NCBI GenBank assembly: GCA_964291505.2
Contig: OZ220199.1
Coordinates: forward strand, 1,116,001-1,180,000
From: Kistimonas sp964291505
Lineage (GTDB): Bacteria; Pseudomonadota; Gammaproteobacteria; Pseudomonadales; Endozoicomonadaceae
Direction: 5' to 3'
Length of the DNA stretch: 64,000 nucleotides
The notes beneath the pieces are model-generated. The model was not told where the DNA came from, made no database searches, and worked only from the letters and a program-made list of their open reading frames with translations. Within the stretch, counting starts at the first letter, position 1; each line of letters opens with the position of its first letter. A program made the position numbers and the translations under genes. Shown here in pieces: positions 16,754 through 25,451 of this stretch.

Positions 16754-17165
16754 TTGTGAGCCTTTGCCTGGGGTAAAGGAAATTTAACGCTGCGAAGAGT
16801 ACTCAAATGCGTCAACCCAATTGTTGATGTGCATCAGCAGCGACCCCGGCTTGGCGATTGAGCTAGGTCAATGATTTAGTCGTTGCTCAAAAGCGGGGAA
16901 ATACTCTTGTTTTTTATCAAAACCCACACTGTCATTTTGTTGATTTCGGTCACAGGGAGCCAGACTCAAGGTTTACACAGGCTCCAGTAGTTTCTTGCTC
17001 CGGATACCTGACAAAAGGATGTTACCTGTTGAGGTCTTTTTTGATGGGAAAAGTGGCTATGATTGGAGCCAGAGTATGGAACCCTGCCGTTGAGAACGAC
17101 AAGGCCCCCTGTTTATCACTGACAATCAGAAAACAACATTGCTGCCCGTCTTATCAAACTGCAAT
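16754..17165. promoter_or_regulatory. Upstream region of the eut operon
   Basis: The region upstream of eutB has an FNR/CRP-type box (separate entry) and a direct repeat: GGAGCCAGACTCAAGG at about 16957 and GGAGCCAGAGTATGG at about 17076 share the first nine bases. Another inverted copy, GGCTCC, lies near 16980. These could be operator sites. No cobalamin riboswitch core was recognised here, unlike the eut loci of clostridia and enterococci. Confidence 0.45.
16858..16871. promoter_or_regulatory. FNR/DNR-like box upstream of eutB
   Basis: TTGAGCTAGGTCAA is a near-palindrome of the form TTGAN-N4-NTCAA, with 8 of 10 positions as in the FNR consensus. It lies 105 bp upstream of the eutB start. 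Only sequence similarity supports it; NO-responsive DNR/NNR proteins bind similar sites. Confidence 0.4.
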
Positions 17166-17840
17166 CTACGTATCGTCTGAAATACGTCCTACTACCATAT
17201 CGTAAATTTCCTGAACCTGATCTTTATTAATTTGTCCAAGCAAAATCAACGCTTTTATAAATGGGGATAGTTTAGGATATTCCATATTAACAGACCACAT
17301 ATGGATCACATACCCAAAAGAAACATCTTCTCGTTTAACAAAAAATTCATCAAAAGGGTTACCACCTGCAAACGTCGAGGTATAGGCTGTGATTAACGGA
17401 TGCTTTACCATGGCTTCTAAATCAGACTCCTTGGTTACTTCATCAAGCAATCGGTAAAACCTGTGAGATAGATCACATAACTTACCACCCTGTTTCTCAT
17501 CAAATCTGTCCCAATCCCAATACTCGGGGTTTATTTTTGTCTGGGTAATATCATCAGATCTTTCTGACCCTGCAGAAATAGCTTCTTTCTCTTCATCATC
17601 AAGCAACTCCTTCCGCCCAACCTCTGAATCATCAAATTTAGCCCCAAAATAGTGCCGCAGATTTTCCTCCACTAGCTTTTTCACTTTCCTATCAAGACAT
17701 TCATCTATTTCATCAACCTGAGTAGCAACTGTTGTTTTCCCCATAACTCGCAAGTTTTCATCCTGCACTACCTTCACCTCCAGGCGGAGGTATCTGCCAG
17801 ATATATCTACCTGTGTTCCAACTGAAGTTTTTGCCACCAC
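17166..17840 (-). CDS. Hypothetical protein; an earlier start is cut off by an in-frame stop
   Basis: 224 aa from GTG 17840, AT-rich, no signal peptide and no family I recognise. It has an acidic central part (about 65-95) and an alpha-helical C-terminus (YPKLSPFIKALILLGQIN). An ATG at 17894, with an ideal AAGGAGAT site 5 nt upstream, opens the same reading frame. It encodes MAASVKNSEVFISSGQS before a TAA at 17843-17841, and the GTG start follows that stop at once. The strong site upstream of ATG and the lack of one before GTG suggest a nonsense mutation near the 5' end. The product may be made by reinitiation or not at all. Confidence 0.6.
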   Translation of the reverse strand: MVAKTSVGTQVDISGRYLRLEVKVVQDENLRVMGKTTVATQVDEIDECLDRKVKKLVEENLRHYFGAKFDDSEVGRKELLDDEEKEAISAGSERSDDITQTKINPEYWDWDRFDEKQGGKLCDLSHRFYRLLDEVTKESDLEAMVKHPLITAYTSTFAGGNPFDEFFVKREDVSFGYVIHMWSVNMEYPKLSPFIKALILLGQINKDQVQEIYDMVVGRISDDT

Positions 17841-17894
17841 TTATGATTGCCCGGAAGAGATAAATACTTCTGAGTTTTTTACTGATGCAGCCAT

Positions 17895-18410
17895 AACATC
17901 TCCTTAAAATATCATATGAAAAAATTGATTTTGCTTGAGCGCATCGGATAGACAACCAAACAAGTAATAAATTCATTTTTACAGAGCGAAATTATTAATA
18001 TCTCTGCATCATTAAGGATTCATGTACGCAAGCATTACCATACATACAGGAAAGTGTTGAAATCATTCAAACAAGTATAAAAACTTCCCAAGCATTACTT
18101 ACTTATTTGTTAATAAAACAATCATTATTTTATGGGTTAAACACCGTTAAAACTTAAAAACCATACCACAGGAGGTACAATAGAAGACCCAACAAAAAGC
18201 CACTTAACACTGAATCCACACAGACCACACTAAAATTCTAAAAAGGCAGTTAAACGCTTAGCACAAGTAAAACAATGTTATCTAACTTAATTTTTATTAT
18301 CACACTACACATGAGCGATGAAAATGGTAAGCTTTTAAAATGAAACACTGATTGATGGATAAAAATAATTTAGTATTTCGTGTAAAATTGTTTCTATCCT
18401 ATACAATACT
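17895..18410. other. AT-rich intergenic region
   Basis: About 515 bp with high AT content and no credible coding frame. It lies between the 17.2-17.9 kb gene and the phosphodiesterase gene; nothing recognised. Confidence 0.5.
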
Positions 18411-20165
18411 TTATTCTCCATCAATAGCAATACCGTTTATCACCCCTGTCACTCGAAGAGACATTTCCACAGCTTGCGTAATATCATTTATACATGCATC
18501 AGTCTGTAAAGTATTAGGATAGTGTTGCTGATTGATAACACCTTCATCAATCCATTGCTGTATGGTTTCTTTCAACCTGGGATTAGATGTATTTGCAAGG
18601 TTCAAAATACTAGCCCCTCTAACACAGCTCTGCATATCAACTAGTGAGAGTTGCATGGATAGCCCCATAAAGAAATCCTTATTTTCATGACTATATTTTC
18701 GAAGCTTGTCCGCTTGAATCCTGTTCATACTGTCTATATCACTTACCTTTGACCAGCCCCCTTTCGCTGGAAACGCTTCCTCCTGAAGCCAAAAACCATC
18801 TTGTCCTGAGACTGGCAAGTCTTTAAGGAATGCGCGCTTAAACGTTGCAATAATATTACCTTTAGATAATAGCTCCGCAATGGGCACAGCCGTTAGATTA
18901 GGAAAATCTCCCTTAATTAAATGCTCTCCAAGCATTTCCTTCATCGTATCCAATAGAAATGTTCGGCTAGCTATAGAAAGCTCATTATCTTTTTCGTCTC
19001 GACGATTCCAATCCATTGTATTTGAAAATCTTAAAATAACTAACTCTTGTTGGTGATCCGGATGTTCAAAAAAAGCTTTGATTTGTTGAAAGCTGCTAGC
19101 CATTGGTACACCTGCTGCCCCTTGGTGCCCCATTCGTAGCGCCTTAGCAACACTCGATGCCTCTGAAATATTGCCGATGTGAGCCGAAAATAAATTAGAT
19201 GTCCACTTGACTGGTCGCAAATCAATCTGACGAATTCCCTCCATTAATTGTAATTGAATGTCGTAGTACTGTGCTTTGGTAACATTCATTAAGCCAAAGT
19301 GTGACGAGTAACTCTGCATATACGTTCCACTATCATGAGAAGCAGGAATACAAATTCTGGATAACGCCTTGTCTTCTAACAGATGACGATTGCGGCCCAT
19401 CCAGTTGGCGGTTTCCGGTTCGTAGGGTTCAAAAACCCACACCTCATCCTGACCGGGTAAACCTGAATGGAGTTGTGCTGCTTTTTGAGTCATATAGCCA
19501 TGAGTCTGTGCGTTTTGAATATAATATTCATCATTACTTCCATCGACTTTAACGAAGTTCCACTTTTGCTTATCACATGTCACTGACCTTGCCATACACA
19601 TGATCGTGCTCTGAAAATATTCAGCATTGCCCTGTGTTTGAATAGCATAGGTACCATCCCTGAAAGGCAACAGTTTAATCATACAATTCGGTTGTTCTGC
19701 TGATAACGTCAATGAACATGCATGACTACAACGATACTTGCCATTTGCCTTGTTGCGTAAAAAACCATAACGCGCCTCCTTCAATACCGGGCTAATCTCG
19801 TTACGATATTCAATATTCCAATATTCCCTCTCGCCCGGTTCACCCTCATGAAGCCTGGCAGGATCATCTGTCATATACCCGTTACCATCCTTGTTTTGAA
19901 TGGTGTAATAACCAGACACTCCATTTACCGGTTTGATTTTCCATAACATCTGATCACTGTTTATCCATGAACTCATACGGCCGATACTTTTTTGAAAATA
20001 CCTCTCATTCATTGTGTTCATAATGGAATAAATATCAGTATCTTGCGGTAACATCTGAAACAGACAAGACTCACAATCAAACTCTGCCTTTAATCGGTTT
20101 GCCTTATCACAACGATACCCACCGTTACACCGGCTTTGTATTGACACATAACCTGACAACATCAT
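18411..20165 (-). CDS. PI-PLC X-like phosphodiesterase with two N-terminal lectin-like repeats
   Basis: 584 aa. Residues about 1-120 and 130-247 are tandem copies of a roughly 118-aa module (YYTIQNKDGNGYMT and YYIQNAQTHGYMT; ARLHEGEPGEREYW and AQLHSGLPGQDEVW), resembling beta-trefoil or ricin-type binding repeats. Residues about 255-584 form a PLC-like TIM barrel with RICIPASHDSGTYM (candidate catalytic H277, D278), GIRQIDLRPV (D315, R317) and SAHIGN (candidate second His, H329). Bacterial PI-PLC-type enzymes cleave phosphoinositides or GPI anchors without calcium. No signal peptide is seen, so a dedicated secretion route would be needed. The start ATG 20165 follows a perfect AAGGAGGT. The gene is AT-rich and sits alone between unknown genes. 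Substrate unknown; whether it releases host ethanolamine-containing groups is only a speculation. Confidence 0.82.
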   Translation of the reverse strand: MMLSGYVSIQSRCNGGYRCDKANRLKAEFDCESCLFQMLPQDTDIYSIMNTMNERYFQKSIGRMSSWINSDQMLWKIKPVNGVSGYYTIQNKDGNGYMTDDPARLHEGEPGEREYWNIEYRNEISPVLKEARYGFLRNKANGKYRCSHACSLTLSAEQPNCMIKLLPFRDGTYAIQTQGNAEYFQSTIMCMARSVTCDKQKWNFVKVDGSNDEYYIQNAQTHGYMTQKAAQLHSGLPGQDEVWVFEPYEPETANWMGRNRHLLEDKALSRICIPASHDSGTYMQSYSSHFGLMNVTKAQYYDIQLQLMEGIRQIDLRPVKWTSNLFSAHIGNISEASSVAKALRMGHQGAAGVPMASSFQQIKAFFEHPDHQQELVILRFSNTMDWNRRDEKDNELSIASRTFLLDTMKEMLGEHLIKGDFPNLTAVPIAELLSKGNIIATFKRAFLKDLPVSGQDGFWLQEEAFPAKGGWSKVSDIDSMNRIQADKLRKYSHENKDFFMGLSMQLSLVDMQSCVRGASILNLANTSNPRLKETIQQWIDEGVINQQHYPNTLQTDACINDITQAVEMSLRVTGVINGIAIDGE

Positions 20166-20297
20166 CGATACCTCCTTTCAAACAGCTTAAAAAGATTTAA
20201 TTTGAAACCTCAATTTTGAAAATCTATATAACCAATCCTGAATGCTTTAGTAATAGTTATTCGACCTTATACACATCCATTACACCCTATTTGAGAA

Positions 20298-21680
20298 CTA
20301 CCCCTTCATAGCGACGAAGTCATAAAACTCAGAAAACACCCCTGTAACAAAACTGGCATTCATACGAATTGATTCACAAAGATTCAATCGTTTATCAGAT
20401 ATCATTTTTTGTAACCTGGTCATGTTTTCCTGTTTAGATTTTTCATCAAATTTATTGATATAGAATCCTAAAATCCCGTCTTTATCCAAAAAACTGTGCA
20501 GCAAACTTTTCTCTATAGAATACCTGAATCTTTCACATTTTTTATCAATCACTTTCACCGCAGCAGATGCCAACGGCGCATGGAGAAATGTCGGAACACT
20601 CAATACCAATCCCTGTTTTAGGGCTCCAGACCAATGAACAGCCTCATGCGCAGACATAATCTCAACATATTCCTCTGAAAAATCCGCCAGCGAGCTGCTT
20701 ACAAGCTTTAGTTCACCCATCATACTCCGTAATTGATCCCGCTCATCTTTAACCAGCAATCTGCATTGGCTACAGGCATCAATCTCTTCTTTTTCAGCCT
20801 CCTGAAGTGGCATAAGTGAAGCTTGATCATCTTCTTCGATCTGCATCATCAGTATTGCTTTTTGAAAAAGCAGACAAGCATCCCTGACATGCATATCGAC
20901 TTTACAGCATCTCAAATAGAAATCGATACGATGCTTTTCCTTTATTTGACCGACATAGTCCGAATATGTATGTCCCAATCGTTCTGCTAACTCCCGACAG
21001 CGGCTATCACTCTCATCAATAATTTCTTTTCGTAAAAAATCTAAAGATTCTAAAGGAAAAACTCGTTCTTCAAATACCGACTCTTCCATCACAACAAAAG
21101 CCTGTGAGCAATACTGCATCAATCTACCACTTGCAAACTGTTTAGGTGTTCGAAGATGATAAGAAGCAGCATGTTTTCTTTCTCCATCCTCTGAAATTCT
21201 TGGATGATCATAAAGCATATCGGCATGACTTTGCGTACACCTTGCACGTTCCGCACAGTCTTCTTTATGTACTGCTGCAGATAAATCCTGCAGATTCATT
21301 GTTCTTATTTCACAACTCACACATTCGACCATAGCAACATCAGCATCTCCCACAAACCTCCAATCATTACCGCCAAGCACTTCTGGAGATAATGCTTCAT
21401 CACAAAACTGACTATTTATAATCGACCTTTTGTTTAGACAGCTAGCGCCAGATGCCAGGTCGTAATAACTCGCAATCACAACATGCTTATCCGCCAAACC
21501 CTCATCGCATTCATGAAGTACTAATATATTTTTTTCATCTTTCAGTTTCATGATAAAAGCGTCCAACCCGTCTATCTGTGAGGTTCTTCGAGAATGGATG
21601 TATCTGTATTTATCATCCAACGCCTTAACACAGGCGCTGACCTTTGCATTTATCAACCAGAAAGGCCTTGCCTTTTGCAA
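20298..21680 (-). CDS. Hypothetical protein, probably frameshifted near its 5' end
   Basis: The longest frame gives 460 aa from a TTG at 21680 with no ribosome-binding site. It has many paired cysteines (ECVSCEIR, RCC, DACSQCRLLV) and long charged helices (about 225-330), and no family I know. In a second frame, an ATG at 21810 with AAGGTGG 5 nt upstream encodes 61 residues (MYLSFTSKVVSRSSYFDCKT...) that end at a TAA at 21627-21625, inside this gene. The two reading frames overlap at 21625-21680. The most economical reading is one gene of about 520 aa starting at 21810 with a one-base shift in that interval (sequence around GTCAGCGCCTGTGTTAAGGC). Alternatively the gene is simply truncated. 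Confidence 0.6.
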   Translation of the reverse strand: MQKARPFWLINAKVSACVKALDDKYRYIHSRRTSQIDGLDAFIMKLKDEKNILVLHECDEGLADKHVVIASYYDLASGASCLNKRSIINSQFCDEALSPEVLGGNDWRFVGDADVAMVECVSCEIRTMNLQDLSAAVHKEDCAERARCTQSHADMLYDHPRISEDGERKHAASYHLRTPKQFASGRLMQYCSQAFVVMEESVFEERVFPLESLDFLRKEIIDESDSRCRELAERLGHTYSDYVGQIKEKHRIDFYLRCCKVDMHVRDACLLFQKAILMMQIEEDDQASLMPLQEAEKEEIDACSQCRLLVKDERDQLRSMMGELKLVSSSLADFSEEYVEIMSAHEAVHWSGALKQGLVLSVPTFLHAPLASAAVKVIDKKCERFRYSIEKSLLHSFLDKDGILGFYINKFDEKSKQENMTRLQKMISDKRLNLCESIRMNASFVTGVFSEFYDFVAMKG

Positions 21681-22089
21681 CCCCTATACGGCGCTCTCCC
21701 CGATATTCAAAATTACCTATATCCAGTATTTTCCCACTCACAAAATCAGGGGTTTTGCAGTCGAAATACGATGATCTACTGACAACCTTGCTGGTAAAGC
21801 TTAAATACATTTTTCCACCTTAAAATCTTCATGAATATTTGACGGACCAAAAAAATCCATTCGGGCAAACCTATTGACCCCCAATTAACAAGGAATATCC
21901 TGCAATATGTTAACGACATGATCAGTATCAACGACAAGGCTGTATAACCTCCTTTACAGAAAGGTCATTTATGACATAAGTCATGATTCTTCTCCCGATT
22001 TATCTTATGATGCTCCTCACTTTGCAATGGTGCCGTGAAACGACGACAGATAATTGCGCCATAACTTCCGGCCCGGTGCGCGAGCATGC

Positions 22090-22246
22090 TCCGGCAGACG
22101 CAACGCATCGGAGGGAACGGGGTGAAATACCCCGGCTGTACCCGCAACTGTAACAGGCGAGCCGCCACTCATCATATTGTGCCACTGGACTCGACGTCCG
22201 GGAAGGCGAGTGAAGGCAACGACCCTGGAGCCAGGAAACCTGCCCT
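22090..22246 (+). promoter_or_regulatory. Cobalamin riboswitch
   Basis: The conserved core is easy to follow: GGAACGGGGTGAAATACCCC (22114-22133), GGCTGTACCCGCAACTGTAA, GCCACTGGACT and, at the end, the B12 box GAGCCAGGAAACCTGCC (22228-22244). It lies upstream of btuF and btuB and would lower their expression when adenosylcobalamin is abundant. Coordinates of the outer helix are approximate. Confidence 0.95.
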
Positions 22247-22454
22247 GCAAAACCAACGGACCAGGCCGAACATCTGTTCATGTCTGTGTCATACCGGGCG
22301 GGTTTACCTGGTTGTTGAAATCATTCTCTGATTTCCTGCCTTGAGGGCGGGACAGTCATGCGACCACAGGTCGTGGCTGCCCCACGCCTGAACAAACGAC
22401 TCCCGCCTTATAGAAGCTGTGGTGCACCCAACGGTGACACCGGGAGTTGGCGAC
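22247..22454 (+). promoter_or_regulatory. Leader between riboswitch and btuF (expression platform)
   Basis: About 208 bp separate the B12 box from the btuF start. It contains GGCGGGA and a distant TCCCGCC, plus a small hairpin CGACC-ACA-GGTCG (near 22370), which could form the switching or terminator structure. No complete gene is visible. Confidence 0.5.
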
Positions 22455-23366
22455 ATGAAGCGAATCCTGCTGTCCATTCTGATGCTACTGGCCATCCCTG
22501 CCTGGGGTGCGGCTGTCTGTGAGCAAGACGCCACCGGTCAGTCCGTCTGCCTGGATAAGCCGGCCCGTCGCATTGTCAGCCTTGCGCCCAATATCACCGA
22601 ACTGCTGTTTGCCGCCGGTGCCGGTACCCATATTGCCGGTGTCGACAGTTACAGCACCTACCCGGCCGCTGCCAGCGAGATCACCACCATCGGTGGTTTT
22701 CCCAACATCAGTGTCGAAGCCCTGCTGGCGCTTCAGCCTGACCTGGTGGTGGTTTGGGCAGGCGTTACATCACCACAGCTCAGCGAGAAGATTGAGTCCC
22801 TGGGGATCCGGGTGTTTCATCTGGGTCAGGCCACTATTCCCGATGTGGCGTCCTCTATCCGCACCCTGGGCCGACTGGCCGGGACGGAAACGGTCGCCAA
22901 CCGCAATGCGGATACGTTCCTGGCCCGTTATGAAACCCTGCACGACCGCTACGCTGATCGCACACCGGTCAGTGTCTTCTTCGAGATCTGGCATGCGCCC
23001 CTGCGCACGGTTGGCGGACGCCACCTGACCAGCCAGGCCATTGCCCTGTGCGGTGGCAAGAACGTCTTTGCCGACCAGATGGTCAATGTTCCGGCTGTGG
23101 GTCTCGAGTCACTGCTGGCTCGCAATCCGGCGGTCATTGTCAGCACCGACCGCGTCGGTAACGATCAGGATATCCACCAGCGGTGGCAGAAACTGACCGT
23201 ACTGAACGCAGTACGCGAACAACAGCTGATCACCCTGCCGGACAAGCTGATCTCACTGCCGACACCCCGGATGCTCGATGGCGCCGAAATGCTCTGTGAG
23301 CAATTACAGGCGGTACGTGAAAACCACCCGTCCCCAAAGCAATTGATCGCCGGACACACTGAATAA
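22455..23366 (+). CDS. btuF: BtuF, periplasmic vitamin B12-binding protein
   Basis: 303 aa. The start ATG 22455 opens MKRILLSILMLLAIPAWGAA, a Sec signal peptide. GGGAG lies 9 nt before it, so the longer GTG-initiated frame (22419) is not used. The mature protein shows the helical-backbone binding fold: RRIVSLAPNITELLFAAGAG, GVDSYSTYPAAA, IGGFPNISVEALLALQPDLVV and RTVGGRHLTSQAIALCGGKN. BtuF hands cobalamin from BtuB to the BtuCD transporter, which is not in the window. The btuB gene follows in the same direction and both are under the riboswitch. Confidence 0.94.
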   Translation: MKRILLSILMLLAIPAWGAAVCEQDATGQSVCLDKPARRIVSLAPNITELLFAAGAGTHIAGVDSYSTYPAAASEITTIGGFPNISVEALLALQPDLVVVWAGVTSPQLSEKIESLGIRVFHLGQATIPDVASSIRTLGRLAGTETVANRNADTFLARYETLHDRYADRTPVSVFFEIWHAPLRTVGGRHLTSQAIALCGGKNVFADQMVNVPAVGLESLLARNPAVIVSTDRVGNDQDIHQRWQKLTVLNAVREQQLITLPDKLISLPTPRMLDGAEMLCEQLQAVRENHPSPKQLIAGHTE

Positions 23367-23425
23367 CCGGCGACATAACAACCGTATCGACACGAACACA
23401 ATCCGACTTCACAAGGTATAAGAGA

Positions 23426-25285
23426 ATGACCAAGCCTTCTGCTCTGGCGCTGTTGCCGCTCGCCATCATGGTTACCAATGTGCACGCCGACGATGTGTAT
23501 GAAATGGATAATGTGGTGGTGACCGCCTCACGTACGGCGCAGACTATTGATGAAACCCTGGCGCCGGTGACCGTTATTAACCGGAAAGAGATTGAGCAGA
23601 GTCAGGCTTCCAGTGTGCCGGAGCTGTTGAAGCGTGTGCCCGGCATGCAGATTGCCACTAATGGTGGTGCGGGCAGCACCGCCAGCATCTATCTGCGCGG
23701 TACCAAAACCGCCCAGACGCTGGTTCTGCTGGATGGCCACCGCATTGATTCCGCGACCAGTGGCAGTGCATCACTCCAGATGCTGGATCCGGATATGATC
23801 GAACGCATTGAAGTGGTTCGTGGCCCTCGCTCCAGCCTTTATGGCGCAGATGCAGTCGGCGGAGTTATTCAGATTTTCACCCGTAAAGGGCATCACGATC
23901 CCCGCCTTTCATTGAAAGTGGGTGCTGGTAGCCGTGGCACCAGCGAATACGGCATTAATTACGGTGGCCAGGTCGACAATACCCGTTTCAACATTGGCGG
24001 AAAACTGTTTGAAACCAATGGCTATGACAACACAGACAATGAAAACGGTTTTGCCGATGATGATGACGTGTACAGAAACAAGTCATTCACTGCCAGTGTG
24101 TCTCACACTTTTGACAACCAGATCGAAGCCGGTTTCAACCTGCTGCACACTGAAGGCAAGAATGAGTACGACAACACCTGGAATACAACCGTACGCCCCT
24201 ATGATGAATTCCGGATCAGCACACTGAATGCTTTCGTCAGCATGCCGCTCAACGACATGTGGACAACCCGCCTCAATACCGGCTACAGCAACGAGCTGAG
24301 CAAGAACTACAACAAAATGAGTAATGGCAGCCATCAGTATTCCGGCTCAATCAAATCCCAACGCAATACCTTCAGCTGGCTGAACGATGTCGCCTGGGCT
24401 GACAACCAGTTACTGACAACCGGTATCGATTACACCAACGACCGGATTGATACCAAGCCAAACAGCTACAGCGTTACCTCGCGCTACAACAAGGCCGTCT
24501 TTGTCCAAAACCAGACGTCTTTCGAAAACAGTGACCTTCAGGTTGGCCTGCGTCGCGACAAAAATGAAGCCTTTGGATACAAGACCACCGGCAACATCAG
24601 CTGGGGCGTCAACCTGTCGGATGATTATCGCCTGATTGCCTCTTACGGCACAGCTTTCCGAGCACCGTCGATGATGGATATGTACTACCCCGGCAGCGAA
24701 AGCTTGGACCTGAAGCCTGAAAAAGCTAAAAATGCGGAATTGGAGCTGCGTGGCAAACTGGGTGAGGTCTCCCACTGGAGCGTTGCCGTCTTCCAGAATG
24801 ATATGGATGACATGCTGCTCTGGGACAGCAACGCCGGTCCCAGCGGACGTGTCGAGAATATTGAAAAAGCCCGCATCCGCGGTATCGAAACCAGCCTCTA
24901 TACCCAACTCGCGGCCTGGGATATCAATGCGTCTCTGACCTACTTGGATCCCAAGAACCGTTCAGACAATGCAACCACCAAGGATAAAGTACTGATTCGT
25001 CGTGCCCGTCAGTTGTTCACGCTGGATGCAGACCGTGCCTTTGGTCAGTTCTCTATCGGCGGTACCGTACGCGCCCAGGGCAAGAGCTACAATGATGCCG
25101 CTAACACGCAGCGCCTGAGTGGCTTTGCCACGGTTGATCTGCGTACCAGCTACCGGTTCAGCTCCGAGCTTAAAGGCGAACTGAAACTGGTTAACCTGAT
25201 GGATAAGGAATACCAGACTGCGATGGGTTATGAAGGCGAGCCTCGCGGCGTCTTCGTATCCATGACCTGGACACCTGAAATCTAA
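23426..25285 (+). CDS. btuB: BtuB, TonB-dependent outer-membrane cobalamin receptor
   Basis: 619 aa, usual BtuB length. Residues 1 to about 21 are a signal peptide, then a TonB box region with MDNVVVTASRTAQTIDE. The plug domain has RKEIEQSQASSVPELLKRVPG and VEVVRGPRSSLYGADAVGGVI-type motifs, and the beta-barrel ends in a C-terminal segment VFVSMTWTPEI with an aromatic/hydrophobic pattern for outer-membrane insertion. It imports vitamin B12 with TonB energy. It lies 59 bp after btuF; a strong hairpin terminator follows. B12 supply is needed for the EutBC lyase encoded upstream. Confidence 0.95.
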   Translation: MTKPSALALLPLAIMVTNVHADDVYEMDNVVVTASRTAQTIDETLAPVTVINRKEIEQSQASSVPELLKRVPGMQIATNGGAGSTASIYLRGTKTAQTLVLLDGHRIDSATSGSASLQMLDPDMIERIEVVRGPRSSLYGADAVGGVIQIFTRKGHHDPRLSLKVGAGSRGTSEYGINYGGQVDNTRFNIGGKLFETNGYDNTDNENGFADDDDVYRNKSFTASVSHTFDNQIEAGFNLLHTEGKNEYDNTWNTTVRPYDEFRISTLNAFVSMPLNDMWTTRLNTGYSNELSKNYNKMSNGSHQYSGSIKSQRNTFSWLNDVAWADNQLLTTGIDYTNDRIDTKPNSYSVTSRYNKAVFVQNQTSFENSDLQVGLRRDKNEAFGYKTTGNISWGVNLSDDYRLIASYGTAFRAPSMMDMYYPGSESLDLKPEKAKNAELELRGKLGEVSHWSVAVFQNDMDDMLLWDSNAGPSGRVENIEKARIRGIETSLYTQLAAWDINASLTYLDPKNRSDNATTKDKVLIRRARQLFTLDADRAFGQFSIGGTVRAQGKSYNDAANTQRLSGFATVDLRTSYRFSSELKGELKLVNLMDKEYQTAMGYEGEPRGVFVSMTWTPEI

Positions 25286-25355
25286 ACAATGCCACTGATG
25301 CAGAAAGCCTGACTCTAGCGACAAGGATGTCGGACCAGTTTAGAAGCTCAGCGAA

Positions 25356-25392
25356 GACAACCTGTGTAGTTATTCACAGGTTGTCTCTTTCC
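25356..25392 (+). terminator. Terminator after btuB
   Basis: GACAACCTGTG (25356-25366) and CACAGGTTGTC (25375-25385) form a perfect 11-bp stem with an 8-nt loop, followed by TCTTTCC. It lies 70 bp after the btuB stop. Confidence 0.75.
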
Positions 25393-25451
25393 TTATTGTT
25401 AACTGTACTCAGCTCTGCAGTATCTTTTTGTCGCTGCACCCACATTTATCC

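Noticed and set aside
16938..16954. CRP site upstream of eutB (minus strand TGTGACCGAAATCAACA)
   Set aside because: Only one half-site fits; the other differs at two of five positions, so it was not listed as a feature.
16754..17165. Cobalamin riboswitch upstream of eutB
   Set aside because: I looked for the GCCACTG and AGCCAGGA-type boxes and found neither on the minus strand, only short GGAGCCAGA repeats.
22419..22454. Upstream GTG start for btuF
   Set aside because: It would add 12 residues before a clear signal peptide; the ATG at 22455 has a better placed GGGAG.
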